The notes under the pieces are model-generated. The model had not been told where the DNA came from, made no database searches, and saw nothing but the letters and a program-made list of their open reading frames with translations. From NCBI GenBank assembly GCA_901457705.2, contig LR590083.2:4154597-4218596 (forward strand): 64,000 nt of DNA, written 5' to 3'. How positions within the stretch are numbered: the stretch's first letter is position 1; every line of letters starts with the position of its first letter. Below are positions 1-7,679 of the stretch, piece by piece. The DNA comes from Beijerinckiaceae bacterium RH AL1 (lineage in GTDB: Bacteria > Pseudomonadota > Alphaproteobacteria > Rhizobiales > Beijerinckiaceae). The position numbers and the translations under genes were made by a program.

Positions 1-2
1 AC

Positions 3-578
3 CCCATCGACCCGCTGCCGGGCGTCGTGCTGCTCATGAACAAGCCCGTGGGCCTCACCTGCTCGACGAAGGAGGCCGGCCCGCTCGTCTACGACCTGCT
101 GCCCGAGCGCTGGCGGCGGCGCGACCCGCCGCTCTCGACCGTCGGCCGGCTCGACAAGGACACCTCGGGCCTCCTGCTGCTCACCGACGACGGCGCGCTG
201 CTCCACAAGATCATCTCGCCGAAGACGCACCTGCCGAAGCGTTACCGCGCGACGCTGGCGCGCCCGCTGCGCGGCGACGAGGCCGAGGTCTTCGCGGCCG
301 GGACGCTGATGCTGGATGGCGAGACGAAACCCCTGCTGCCGGCGCACCTCGCGGTGCTGGGGTCGACCGAGGTGCAGCTCACGATCATCGAAGGGCGCTA
401 TCATCAGGTCCGCCGCATGTTCGCCGCGCTCGGCAATCACGTTGTCGTGCTTCACCGCGACGCGCTGGGCGAGCTGACGCTTCCGGAAGACCTCCCCGAG
501 GGCGAATTCCGCTCGCTCTCGGAGGCCGAGGTCAGCGCCGCCCTCAGCGCGGGAAATTTTCACACGCAGGTGACATAG
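3..578 (+). CDS. rsuA: 16S rRNA pseudouridine synthase RsuA (5' end missing)
   Basis: Isomerises a uridine to pseudouridine in small-subunit rRNA during ribosome assembly. The frame is open to the left edge of the window (PIDPLPGVVLLMNKP...), so the gene starts upstream and the S4 RNA-binding domain expected at the N-terminus is not visible. The catalytic motif GRLDKDTSGLLLL is present, with the Asp of RLD as the family's catalytic residue. The C-terminal block EGRYHQVRRMFAALGNHVV is the RsuA/RluB/RluE signature and reads closest to RsuA. An internal GTG at 27 or ATG at 36 would truncate the fold, so neither is a likely start. Confidence 0.88.
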   Translation, partial: PIDPLPGVVLLMNKPVGLTCSTKEAGPLVYDLLPERWRRRDPPLSTVGRLDKDTSGLLLLTDDGALLHKIISPKTHLPKRYRATLARPLRGDEAEVFAAGTLMLDGETKPLLPAHLAVLGSTEVQLTIIEGRYHQVRRMFAALGNHVVVLHRDALGELTLPEDLPEGEFRSLSEAEVSAALSAGNFHTQVT

Positions 579-648
579 CTCGGTTTTTCCTTCATGCTGC
601 GTTCAGGTGGCCGGGCCGAGCTTGGCTGCCTCCAGGGGAGTTTCCACC

Positions 649-1224
649 ATGCGTAGCCTGATCTCAGTCGCGATGCTGGCCGGCGTTTTCGGCCCGCTCG
701 CCGGCACCGCCTTTGCCGCCGATCTCGACGAGCCGTTGCCGCCGCCTCCGCCGCCTTATTACGAGCCGCACCCCGTGCCGCCGGCCTTCATCCCGGGCCC
801 GGTGCCGCCGGTCTACTACCGCGTCCGCCCGCGGCCGATCGTCTATCCGCGCCCCTATCGCGTCTACGGGCCGCCGCCGGTCATGCGGGTCTACGGCGAG
901 CCGCGTCCGTACGTCGATGGCGGCTACGATCGCCCCTATCCGCCGCGCGAGCCGCGTCCTTATGCCGAGCGTGAGGTGCGTCCCGGCTACGCGCACGAGG
1001 CCGAAGTCTATCGGCACGAGCGCGAGAGCTATGGCGAGCCGCGCGGCGTCGACCGCGGCGACCAGCGCTACGGCCACTACCTGTCGCGCGAAGAGCTCGA
1101 TCGCCGCGCCGAGCACGATCGCGGCTACGATCGCGACCGGTATGCCGACCGCGGCCGCGGCGAGCGCGAGGACCAGCGCGACCGCTTCGCCGACCGCGCT
1201 CCGTTGCGCGACTACGATCGCTGA
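649..1224 (+). CDS. Secreted Pro/Tyr/Arg-rich protein
   Basis: Unrecognised 191-residue protein. The ATG at 649 has an AGGGGAG ribosome site about nine bases upstream and opens a clear Sec signal peptide (MRSLISVAMLAGVFGPLAGT, cleavage likely after AFA). The mature part begins with a run of prolines, then YYEPHPVPP and many Arg-Pro-Tyr repeats. The last 70 residues are strongly charged (Arg, Asp, Glu, Tyr). It has no globular domain that I can see and is probably periplasmic or surface-exposed and mostly disordered. The composition may simply reflect GC-rich codon use in a low-complexity secreted protein. No function is inferred. Confidence 0.7.
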   Translation: MRSLISVAMLAGVFGPLAGTAFAADLDEPLPPPPPPYYEPHPVPPAFIPGPVPPVYYRVRPRPIVYPRPYRVYGPPPVMRVYGEPRPYVDGGYDRPYPPREPRPYAEREVRPGYAHEAEVYRHERESYGEPRGVDRGDQRYGHYLSREELDRRAEHDRGYDRDRYADRGRGEREDQRDRFADRAPLRDYDR

Positions 1225-1315
1225 CCTCGGCGCGGCGATGCCTCGCCGCCCGACATCACGCACCACCAAGACGTGAAGTGCAGCGGGCTGGCGGCGGCGA
1301 GATGCCGCCGCTCCG

Positions 1316-2695
1316 TCACGCGAGCCGCTTGAGCCACGCCTCCGCCTGCGCGCGCACGTTCGCTGGCGCGGTGCCGCCGAAGCTCGTGCGGCTGGCGACC
1401 GAGTTCTGCACGCCGAGCACCTCGTAGACCTCCATCTCGAGGCGCGGCTCGACGGTCTGCATCTCCTGCAGGGTGAGATCCTCGAGCCCGACCTTGCGCT
1501 GCGCCGCGAGGGCGACGAGGCGGCCCGTCACATGATGCGCCTCGCGAAACGGCAGGCCCAGCACCCGCACGAGATAGTCGGCGAGATCGGTGGCGGTCGA
1601 GAAGCCGGCGCCGGCGGCGGCCTCCATCCGCTGCGTGTCGGGCGCCAGGTCCGTCACCATGCCGGTCATCGCGGCAAGGCACAGCGACAGCGTCTGCAGC
1701 GCGTCGAACGTGCCTTCCTTGTCCTCCTGCATGTCCTTCGAATAGGCGAGCGGCAGGCCCTTCATCACGACGAGCAGGCCGTTGAGCGCGCCGATGACCC
1801 GCCCCGTCTTGCCGCGCACCAGCTCGGCGGCGTCGGGGTTGCGCTTCTGCGGCATGATCGAGGAGCCGGTCGAGAACTTGTCGGAGAGCGCCGCGAAGCC
1901 GAACTGCGGCGTCGCCCAGAGCACGATCTCCTCGGCGAAGCGCGAGAGATGCGTCGCGCAGATCGCCGAAGCGGCAAGGGCTTCCAGCGCGAAGTCGCGG
2001 TCGGAGACGCTGTCGAGGGAGTTGGCGGTCGGACGCTCGAAGCCGAGCGCCTGCGCCGTCATCTCGCGGTCGATCGGGAACGAGGTGCCGGCGAGCGCCG
2101 CAGCGCCGAGCGGGCACTCGTTCATGCGGCGGCGTGCATCCTCGAAGCGCGAGCGATCCCGCGCGAGCATCTCGACGTAGGCGAGCAGGTGGTGGCCGAG
2201 CGTCACCGGCTGGGCGCTCTGCAGATGCGTGAAGCCCGGCATCACGTCGGCGGCATGCGCCAGCGCCTTCTCGGCGAGCGCCTTTTGCAGCACGGCGATC
2301 TGGCCGACGAGCTGGTCGACGGTGTCGCGCACCCAAAGCCTGAAGTCGACGGCGACCTGGTCGTTGCGCGAGCGCGCGGTGTGCAGCCGCCCCGCCGCCG
2401 GCCCGACGAGCGCGGAGAGCCGCGACTCGACGTTCATGTGGATGTCTTCCAGCGCGCGATCGAAGGCGAACTCGCCCTTCTCGATTTCGCCACGGATCGT
2501 CTCTAGGCCCGCGGCGATCGCCGCCGCGTCCTCGGCGGTGACGATCCCCGTCTTCGCGAGCATCGCGACATGGGCGAGCGAACCGGCTATGTCCTGGGGC
2601 GCGAGCTTCTTGTCGAAGCCGATGGAGGCGTTGATCTCCTCCATGATCGCATCGGGGCCGCTTGCGAACCGGCCGCCCCACATCTTGTTGCTCAT
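1316..2695 (-). CDS. argH: Argininosuccinate lyase
   Basis: Splits argininosuccinate into arginine and fumarate, the last step of arginine synthesis, in the cytoplasm. The 459-residue length is normal for the family. It opens with MWGGRF and carries the fumarase/aspartase-superfamily signature [12 protein letters not shown] near residue 280, which holds the flexible catalytic loop. TARSRNDQV near residue 110 is the other family block. The start lies only 21 bp from the divergent tlpA start, a pairing also known in Bradyrhizobium. A GC-rich hairpin without a T-tract sits just past the stop (about 1291-1311) and may aid termination. Confidence 0.96.
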   Translation of the reverse strand: MSNKMWGGRFASGPDAIMEEINASIGFDKKLAPQDIAGSLAHVAMLAKTGIVTAEDAAAIAAGLETIRGEIEKGEFAFDRALEDIHMNVESRLSALVGPAAGRLHTARSRNDQVAVDFRLWVRDTVDQLVGQIAVLQKALAEKALAHAADVMPGFTHLQSAQPVTLGHHLLAYVEMLARDRSRFEDARRRMNECPLGAAALAGTSFPIDREMTAQALGFERPTANSLDSVSDRDFALEALAASAICATHLSRFAEEIVLWATPQFGFAALSDKFSTGSSIMPQKRNPDAAELVRGKTGRVIGALNGLLVVMKGLPLAYSKDMQEDKEGTFDALQTLSLCLAAMTGMVTDLAPDTQRMEAAAGAGFSTATDLADYLVRVLGLPFREAHHVTGRLVALAAQRKVGLEDLTLQEMQTVEPRLEMEVYEVLGVQNSVASRTSFGGTAPANVRAQAEAWLKRLA

Positions 2696-2716
2696 CGTCC
2701 AGCTTTCGAGAAGGTC

Positions 2717-3382
2717 ATGACCGAAGTCACTGGTAAGCCCGAACGCCCGCGGGGAAGGCGGACGGCCCTCGTGGCTGGTGCTCTGGCGCTCGTCGCGGCC
2801 TCGGGGATCGGTCTATATGCCTTGATGCCGCATGGCGGCAAGGCGACGGCCCACAGCGGCGCCTGCGCGCGCTCGCTCGACCTCGCCCAGGCGCTCGACC
2901 CGCTGGCCCGCGGCGACGTCGCGGCGCTGATCCTCGCGTCGGCGCCCAACGACCTCGGCGCCATCGCCTTCGACGACGGCGACGGCGGCCACAAGATCGT
3001 CGCCGACTTCAAGGGCCGCTCGATCCTGCTCAACCTCTGGGCAACCTGGTGCGTGCCGTGCCGCGCAGAGATGCCGGCGCTCGACCGGCTCGAAGGCGCG
3101 CTTGGCTCGAAGACCTTCCAGGTCGTGCCGGTCGACATCGACACCGCGCGGCTCGACCGCCCGCGCGCCTTCCTGCAGGAGATCGGCGCGCGCCACGTGA
3201 AGTTCTTCTCCGACCACAGCGCCGACATCCTGCAGACGCTGCACGGTACGGGCCTGCCGACTAGCGTGCTGATCGGGCCGGACGGCTGCGAGATCGGGAC
3301 GATGGCCGGCCCCGCGCTGTGGGATTCGCCCGACGCCAAGGCGCTCATCGAGCGCATCGCGGCGCCGTCCAACGGCGCCTGA
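2717..3382 (+). CDS. tlpA: Membrane-anchored thioredoxin-like protein TlpA
   Basis: Periplasmic thiol-disulfide reductase tethered to the inner membrane. In Bradyrhizobium TlpA helps reduce cysteines needed for cytochrome aa3 copper-centre assembly. The 221-residue protein has an N-terminal membrane anchor (about residues 15-36) and a redox motif WCVPC with cysteines at 112 and 115, followed by RAEMP, typical of the TlpA/ResA group. A cis-proline (GLPTS) lies near residue 180. The ATG at 2717 is preferred over earlier in-frame starts because it gives the normal anchor. The 3' end overlaps the convergent histidine kinase gene by 38 bp. Confidence 0.92.
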   Translation: MTEVTGKPERPRGRRTALVAGALALVAASGIGLYALMPHGGKATAHSGACARSLDLAQALDPLARGDVAALILASAPNDLGAIAFDDGDGGHKIVADFKGRSILLNLWATWCVPCRAEMPALDRLEGALGSKTFQVVPVDIDTARLDRPRAFLQEIGARHVKFFSDHSADILQTLHGTGLPTSVLIGPDGCEIGTMAGPALWDSPDAKALIERIAAPSNGA

Positions 3383-4571
3383 CGCTCCGCTCAGCCTCTA
3401 AACGCGCCGCCAGCCGCACGACGAAACGCGACCCGCCGTTTTCAGCCGCCTCGCATGTGGCGGTGCCGCCGTGCCGCTCGGCGATCTGGCGGACAAGGGC
3501 CAGGCCGAGGCCCCAGCCGCCCCTGTCCTCGCCGATGCCGCCGGGCCGGAAGAAAGGCTCGAACACCTTTTCGCGGTCGCCCGGCGCAATGCCCGCGCCG
3601 GCGTCGGAGACGACGAGCTCGGCACCGCCGTCGCGCGGCGCGACATGCACCCTCGTCGGCGGCCGCCCATGTCTGGCGGCATTGTCGAGAAGGTTGCGCA
3701 CGAGGCGGCGCAGCAGGACCAGATCGCCCAGCACCTCGACCGGCGCGCCGTCGACGATGGCGTCGAACCGCGCCGCCTCCTCGGCGGCGAGGCCCAGAAC
3801 GTCGACCGGCTCGCGTCGGTCCCGAGCCGGCGCCTGATGCTCGAGTCGGCTCGCCAGCAGCAGTTCCTCGACGAGGCCGTCCATCTCGCCGAGGTTGCGC
3901 ACGATCTCGTCGCGGGCCGGGCCGGCGCTCGGCGCGGTCTCGGCCGCAAAGCGCAGCCGGGCGAGCGGCGAGCGCAGCTCGTGGCTGGCGTTGGCGAGCA
4001 GGCGCTTTTGCGCCGCCAGCAGCGCGTCGAGCCGCGCCGCGGCGGCGTTGAAGGTGCGCGCGAGCAGCGCCACCTCGTCGTCGCCTCGCGCATCGAGCGG
4101 CGCGTAGGTGCCGGTCTCGCCCCAGCGCTGCAGGCCCTCGCGCAGACGCTCGAGCCGCCGCGTGAGCAGCGCGGTCACCGGGAAGGCCGCGAGGCCGACG
4201 CTGAACACCACGAACAGCATGACCCCGATGATGCCGCGCACCCGGGCGCCGGGCGGCGGCTCGAAATGCACGAGCGCGAAGCGCCCGTCGGGCAGGTCGA
4301 CGCGCAGCACATGGCCCGGCGCCCAATGTCGGCTCGGCTCGGCCTCGGGCAGCGGGATCTGCTTTCCCTGCGCGGCGACGAGCCGGCCGTCCGCCTCGTA
4401 CAGCGAGATGACGGGCGGCCACCGGTGGTGGGCGGGCTCATCGGGCCGCAGCTCGCGCTGCGCCTGGCCGAGGAACCAGAACAGCGCGCCCATGATCAGC
4501 GCCGTCGCGACGAGGCTCGCGAGCAGCGTGAGATAGATGCGCCAGAAGAGGCGTCGACGGACCAGCCTCAC
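3345..4571 (-). CDS. Sensor histidine kinase, CpxA-like
   Basis: Membrane sensor of the two-component pair formed with the adjacent regulator. It has two membrane segments (about 10-34 and 112-134) bracketing a short periplasmic region of some 75 residues. A HAMP segment, a HisKA dimerisation helix with phospho-acceptor His197 (NASHELRSPLARL), and an ATPase domain with NLLDNAARHG and glycine-rich boxes follow. It starts at a GTG that overlaps the regulator stop as GTGA, so the two are translationally coupled. With a CpxP-like gene first in the operon, an envelope-stress or metal-stress role is likely. That role is inferred from gene order and not from the sensor domain. Confidence 0.88.
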   Translation of the reverse strand: MRLVRRRLFWRIYLTLLASLVATALIMGALFWFLGQAQRELRPDEPAHHRWPPVISLYEADGRLVAAQGKQIPLPEAEPSRHWAPGHVLRVDLPDGRFALVHFEPPPGARVRGIIGVMLFVVFSVGLAAFPVTALLTRRLERLREGLQRWGETGTYAPLDARGDDEVALLARTFNAAAARLDALLAAQKRLLANASHELRSPLARLRFAAETAPSAGPARDEIVRNLGEMDGLVEELLLASRLEHQAPARDRREPVDVLGLAAEEAARFDAIVDGAPVEVLGDLVLLRRLVRNLLDNAARHGRPPTRVHVAPRDGGAELVVSDAGAGIAPGDREKVFEPFFRPGGIGEDRGGWGLGLALVRQIAERHGGTATCEAAENGGSRFVVRLAARLEAERSVRRRWTAPRCAR

Positions 4572-5281
4572 GCCTCGCGGTCCTGCACGCGGGCGAAGAC
4601 GTAGCCGGCGCCGCGCACGGTGATGATGCGGCGGGGATGCTTCGGGTCGTCCTCGATCGCCGCGCGGATCCGCGAGACATGGACGTCGATCGAGCGGTCG
4701 AAGGCCTCGAGGTCCTGGCCCTTGACGAGGTCGAGGAGGCGATCGCGGTTCAGCACGCGGCCGGCGTTCTCTGCCAGCGCGACGAGCAGGTCGAACTGGT
4801 AGCTGGTGAGGCTCCTCGCCTCGCCGTCGACGCGCACGGCACGCGAGCCGCGGTCGACCTGCAGGCGGCCGAACTGCAGCGTGTCGGCGCTCGGCCCGTT
4901 GCCGCCGCCGCCCTGGCCGCTGCGCCGCCGCAGCATCGCCCGGATCCGGGCCAGCAGCACGCGCGGGTTGAAGGGCTTCGCCAGATAGTCGTCGGCACCG
5001 ATCTCGAGGCCGACGATGCGATCGGTGTCGTCGCCGCGCGCGGTGAGCATCAGGATCGGCACGTCGGAGGCGGCGCGCAGCCGCCTGCAGACCTCGAAGC
5101 CGTCGAGGTCGGGCAGCATCAGGTCGAGGATGATCGCGTCCGGCGCCTCGTGCGCCGCCGCGGCGAGGCCGGCGGCGGCGGTCGGCTCGCGGGTGACGGC
5201 GAGACCCGCACCCGCGAGGTAGTCAGAGACCATGGCGGCCAGGCGCTCATCGTCGTCGATGATGAGAATGCGATCCGCCAT
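4568..5281 (-). CDS. OmpR/PhoB-family response regulator, CpxR-like
   Basis: DNA-binding partner of the downstream kinase. The 237-residue protein has a receiver domain with the acidic pair near residues 10-11, phospho-acceptor Asp53 (LDLMLPDLDG) and Lys in LAKPF near residue 102. A winged-helix output domain (DIHVSRIRAAI type, seen as DVHVSRIRAAIEDDP) ends in the usual TVRGAGYVF. It sits nine bases after the CpxP-like gene and overlaps the kinase start by four bases, so all three are one operon. OmpR-type regulators often control their own operon, and a candidate repeat site lies upstream of the CpxP-like gene. Confidence 0.92.
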   Translation of the reverse strand: MADRILIIDDDERLAAMVSDYLAGAGLAVTREPTAAAGLAAAAHEAPDAIILDLMLPDLDGFEVCRRLRAASDVPILMLTARGDDTDRIVGLEIGADDYLAKPFNPRVLLARIRAMLRRRSGQGGGGNGPSADTLQFGRLQVDRGSRAVRVDGEARSLTSYQFDLLVALAENAGRVLNRDRLLDLVKGQDLEAFDRSIDVHVSRIRAAIEDDPKHPRRIITVRGAGYVFARVQDREA

Positions 5282-5290
5282 GCCGTTGCG

Positions 5291-5914
5291 TCAGTCGCGG
5301 TCGCCGCCGGCGTCCGGGCCGTGCTCCGCGGCGCCGTGCTCACCGTGCTCGGGACCGCCGAAGCCGCGACCCCAATGGCCCCAGCCGCCGTGCTCGCGCT
5401 CGTCCATGCGCGCCTCGACGTTGTGCACGAGGCGGACGCGCTGATCGGGCGTGAGCTGCGCGGCGGCGTCGAGCGCGGCATTCACGATCACCTTGGACTT
5501 GGCATCCATGTCGGCGACCTTCTCGGCCCGCATCTTCTCGATGGCGGCGCGGTCGATGGTCGGCGCCTTCAGGAGGTCGAGCACCTGCTTGCGCATCTCC
5601 TCGCGCTGGCCCTCAGGCGGCTCGATCTTCTGGTAGGCCGCGGCGATGATGTCGTGGACCTTGGTTTCCTGGTCGCTGGTCGCGCCGACGTTCTCCAGCG
5701 CCGCATGCGCGAAGAACTGGATCATCCCGATCTTGGGGCCGTGCCAGCCGTGATGCCAGCCGCCGGGGCCCATGCCCTGCGCGGTGGCGAAGCCGGCGGC
5801 GCCGATGACGATGCCGCCACCGAGCAGGGCCGCAGCGATGGCGCCGCGCCGCAGCACGGACGTGCGCAGCGATCGGACCGGGGCGGCATTCGCGGGCGTT
5901 GTGTCGTTGGTCAT
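5291..5914 (-). CDS. Spy/CpxP-like periplasmic protein
   Basis: First gene of the three-gene stress operon. The chosen ATG has a good AAGGACGAG ribosome site and gives a 207-residue protein. Residues 20-45 form a signal sequence or membrane anchor (AAALLGGGIVIGAAGFATAQ). The mature part is helical and charged and has one LTPDQ copy of the LTxxQ motif near residue 160. Spy/CpxP relatives are periplasmic chaperones or inhibitors of the Cpx sensor and usually show two such motifs. The His/Gly-rich stretches near both ends (GWHHGWHG, EHGGWGHWG) could bind metal, as in CzcX/CnrX-type sensors. That last point is inference. Confidence 0.75.
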   Translation of the reverse strand: MTNDTTPANAAPVRSLRTSVLRRGAIAAALLGGGIVIGAAGFATAQGMGPGGWHHGWHGPKIGMIQFFAHAALENVGATSDQETKVHDIIAAAYQKIEPPEGQREEMRKQVLDLLKAPTIDRAAIEKMRAEKVADMDAKSKVIVNAALDAAAQLTPDQRVRLVHNVEARMDEREHGGWGHWGRGFGGPEHGEHGAAEHGPDAGGDRD

Positions 5915-5984
5915 TTGATCTCGTCCTTCTCGCATGTGCGATGCGAGGACGTTAGGCGGGCGACGTTTCGCCAGATGCCGGCCG

Positions 5985-6002
5985 ATGTAAAGAAACATGA
6001 AG
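5985..6002. promoter_or_regulatory. Candidate direct-repeat operator of the Cpx-like regulator
   Basis: In the 152-bp gap between the divergent CpxP-like and MFS genes, two copies of an 8-bp unit (ATGTAAAG and ACATGAAG) lie ten bases apart. One-helical-turn direct repeats are what OmpR-family dimers bind, and TAAAG resembles half of the CpxR GTAAA box. The gap is unusually AT-rich here. The site lies about 70 bp from the operon start and could serve either gene. Found by eye only. Confidence 0.35.
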
Positions 6003-6066
6003 CTGTGCCGCGGCAAGCTGCGCGATCGACCCTTGCTCTCGCGGGCGCGCAGGCAGAGATAGAGCC

Positions 6067-7542
6067 ATGCCCCGCGCCGCCGCAGTTTCGTCCGCCGCCC
6101 CACTGTCGCGCGCCGAGATCCGTCGCATCGTCTTCGGCCTGATGATGGCGATGCTGCTCGCCGCGCTCGACCAGACGATCGTCGCCACCGCGCTGCCGAC
6201 GATCGGCCGCGACCTCGGCGACATCGACCATCTCCCCTGGGTGGTCACCGCCTATCTCCTCGCGGCGACGAGCGCGGTGCCGATCTACGGCAAGCTCTCG
6301 GACATCCACGGCCGGCGCATCATGCTGCTCGTGTCGATCTCGACCTTCCTCGTCGGCTCGATCTTCTGCGCGCTGGCGCCGACGATGGACGCACTCGTCG
6401 CCGCGCGGCTGCTGCAGGGGGCCGGCGGCGGCGGCCTGCTGGCGCTGTCGCAGACGATCGTCGGCGATATCATGTCGCCGCGCGAGCGCGCCGGCTACCA
6501 GGTCTATTTCGCCAGCGCCTTCACCGCGGCGAGCGTCGCCGGCCCGGTGCTCGGCGGCTTCTTCGCCGAGCATCTCACCTGGTCGATGATCTTCTGGATC
6601 AACCTGCCGCTCGGCGCCCTGGCGCTGGCGCTCACCCGCGCGCCGCTGCTGCGGCTGCCGCGCCACGAGCGGCGCCATAAGCTCGACGTTGCCGGCGCCG
6701 TGCTGCTCGTCGCCTCCTCCTCGACGCTTCTGCTCGCTTTGTCCTGGGCCGGCGGCCGCTTCGGCTGGGACGCGGTGCCGACGCTCGGGCTGCTCGCGCT
6801 CAGCGCGGCGCTGGTCGCAGGCCTCGCCGTGCGGCTGCGGACGGCTGCCGAGCCGCTGATCCCTCTCGAGGTGCTCGGCGATCGGGTGGTGCTCGCCGCG
6901 ACCGGCATCGCCACGCTCAGCGTCGGCCTGTTCCTCGGCCTCGCGATCTACGCGCCGATCCTGTTCGAGACCGTACGCGGCCTGTCGGCGAGCCAGTCCG
7001 GCCTCGCCCTGCTGCCGCTGATGGTCGGCACGGTCGGCGGGACGCTGATGTCCGGCCGCGCAATGGCCCGGCTCGAGCACTACAAGCGCCTGCCGCTCGC
7101 CGCCGTGCCCTGCGCCGCGCTCGCCGCGATCGTCCTGATGACGAGCGCCGCGACCCTGCCGATCTGGGCGCTCAGCCTGGTGCTCAGCGCGGTGTCGATC
7201 GCGCTCGGCACGCTGCTGCCGATCTCGACCGTGTCGATCCAGAACGCGGTCGAGCCGCATCATCTCGGCACCGCGACGGCGACGGCAAACCTCTGTCGCC
7301 AGCTCGGCGGCGCGGTGATGGTGGCGATCTTCGGCACGATCCTGCTCGGGCGCAACGCCGGCGACCTCGCCGCGAAGGCGAGCGCCGCCGATCGCGCGTC
7401 GCTGCTCGGCGGCTTCCACGTGGTCTTCGCCTTGATCGCGGCCGGCGCCATCGCCGCCTTCGTCGTGCTGCTCGCGATGGAGGAGCGCCCGCTGACCGGC
7501 GCCCGGCCGCGCGCCTCCGAAGGCTTGCCGGCAGGGGAATAG
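6067..7542 (+). CDS. DHA2-type MFS multidrug exporter
   Basis: Proton-driven drug efflux permease of the inner membrane, EmrB/QacA-like. Its 491 residues fit the 14-helix DHA2 layout. The first helix ends with ALDQTIVATALPTI, the hallmark of that group. Motif A is read as GKLSDIHGRRIM near residue 80, and motif C-like glycines and prolines appear in GPVLGGFF. It diverges from the CpxP-like operon and may share its regulatory region. No periplasmic adaptor gene is adjacent, so it is either a lone exporter or one that borrows a partner. Substrate cannot be read from the sequence. Confidence 0.87.
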   Translation: MPRAAAVSSAAPLSRAEIRRIVFGLMMAMLLAALDQTIVATALPTIGRDLGDIDHLPWVVTAYLLAATSAVPIYGKLSDIHGRRIMLLVSISTFLVGSIFCALAPTMDALVAARLLQGAGGGGLLALSQTIVGDIMSPRERAGYQVYFASAFTAASVAGPVLGGFFAEHLTWSMIFWINLPLGALALALTRAPLLRLPRHERRHKLDVAGAVLLVASSSTLLLALSWAGGRFGWDAVPTLGLLALSAALVAGLAVRLRTAAEPLIPLEVLGDRVVLAATGIATLSVGLFLGLAIYAPILFETVRGLSASQSGLALLPLMVGTVGGTLMSGRAMARLEHYKRLPLAAVPCAALAAIVLMTSAATLPIWALSLVLSAVSIALGTLLPISTVSIQNAVEPHHLGTATATANLCRQLGGAVMVAIFGTILLGRNAGDLAAKASAADRASLLGGFHVVFALIAAGAIAAFVVLLAMEERPLTGARPRASEGLPAGE

Positions 7543-7679
7543 GCGGGTTTCCCGTCCCGGTCTCCGCCGAGCGTCGGGGTCGACGGAGCCCTCGTTCCTC
7601 ATAGGGTTGCGGTCGAAAACAGCCGGCCGCGAGGCCGCTGATCCGCACCAAAACGAGCGAAGACCTCCGGAGGACCCCG

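Noticed and set aside
1212-2681. Second minus-strand frame across argH
   Set aside because: Arg-rich low-complexity shadow of argH in another frame.
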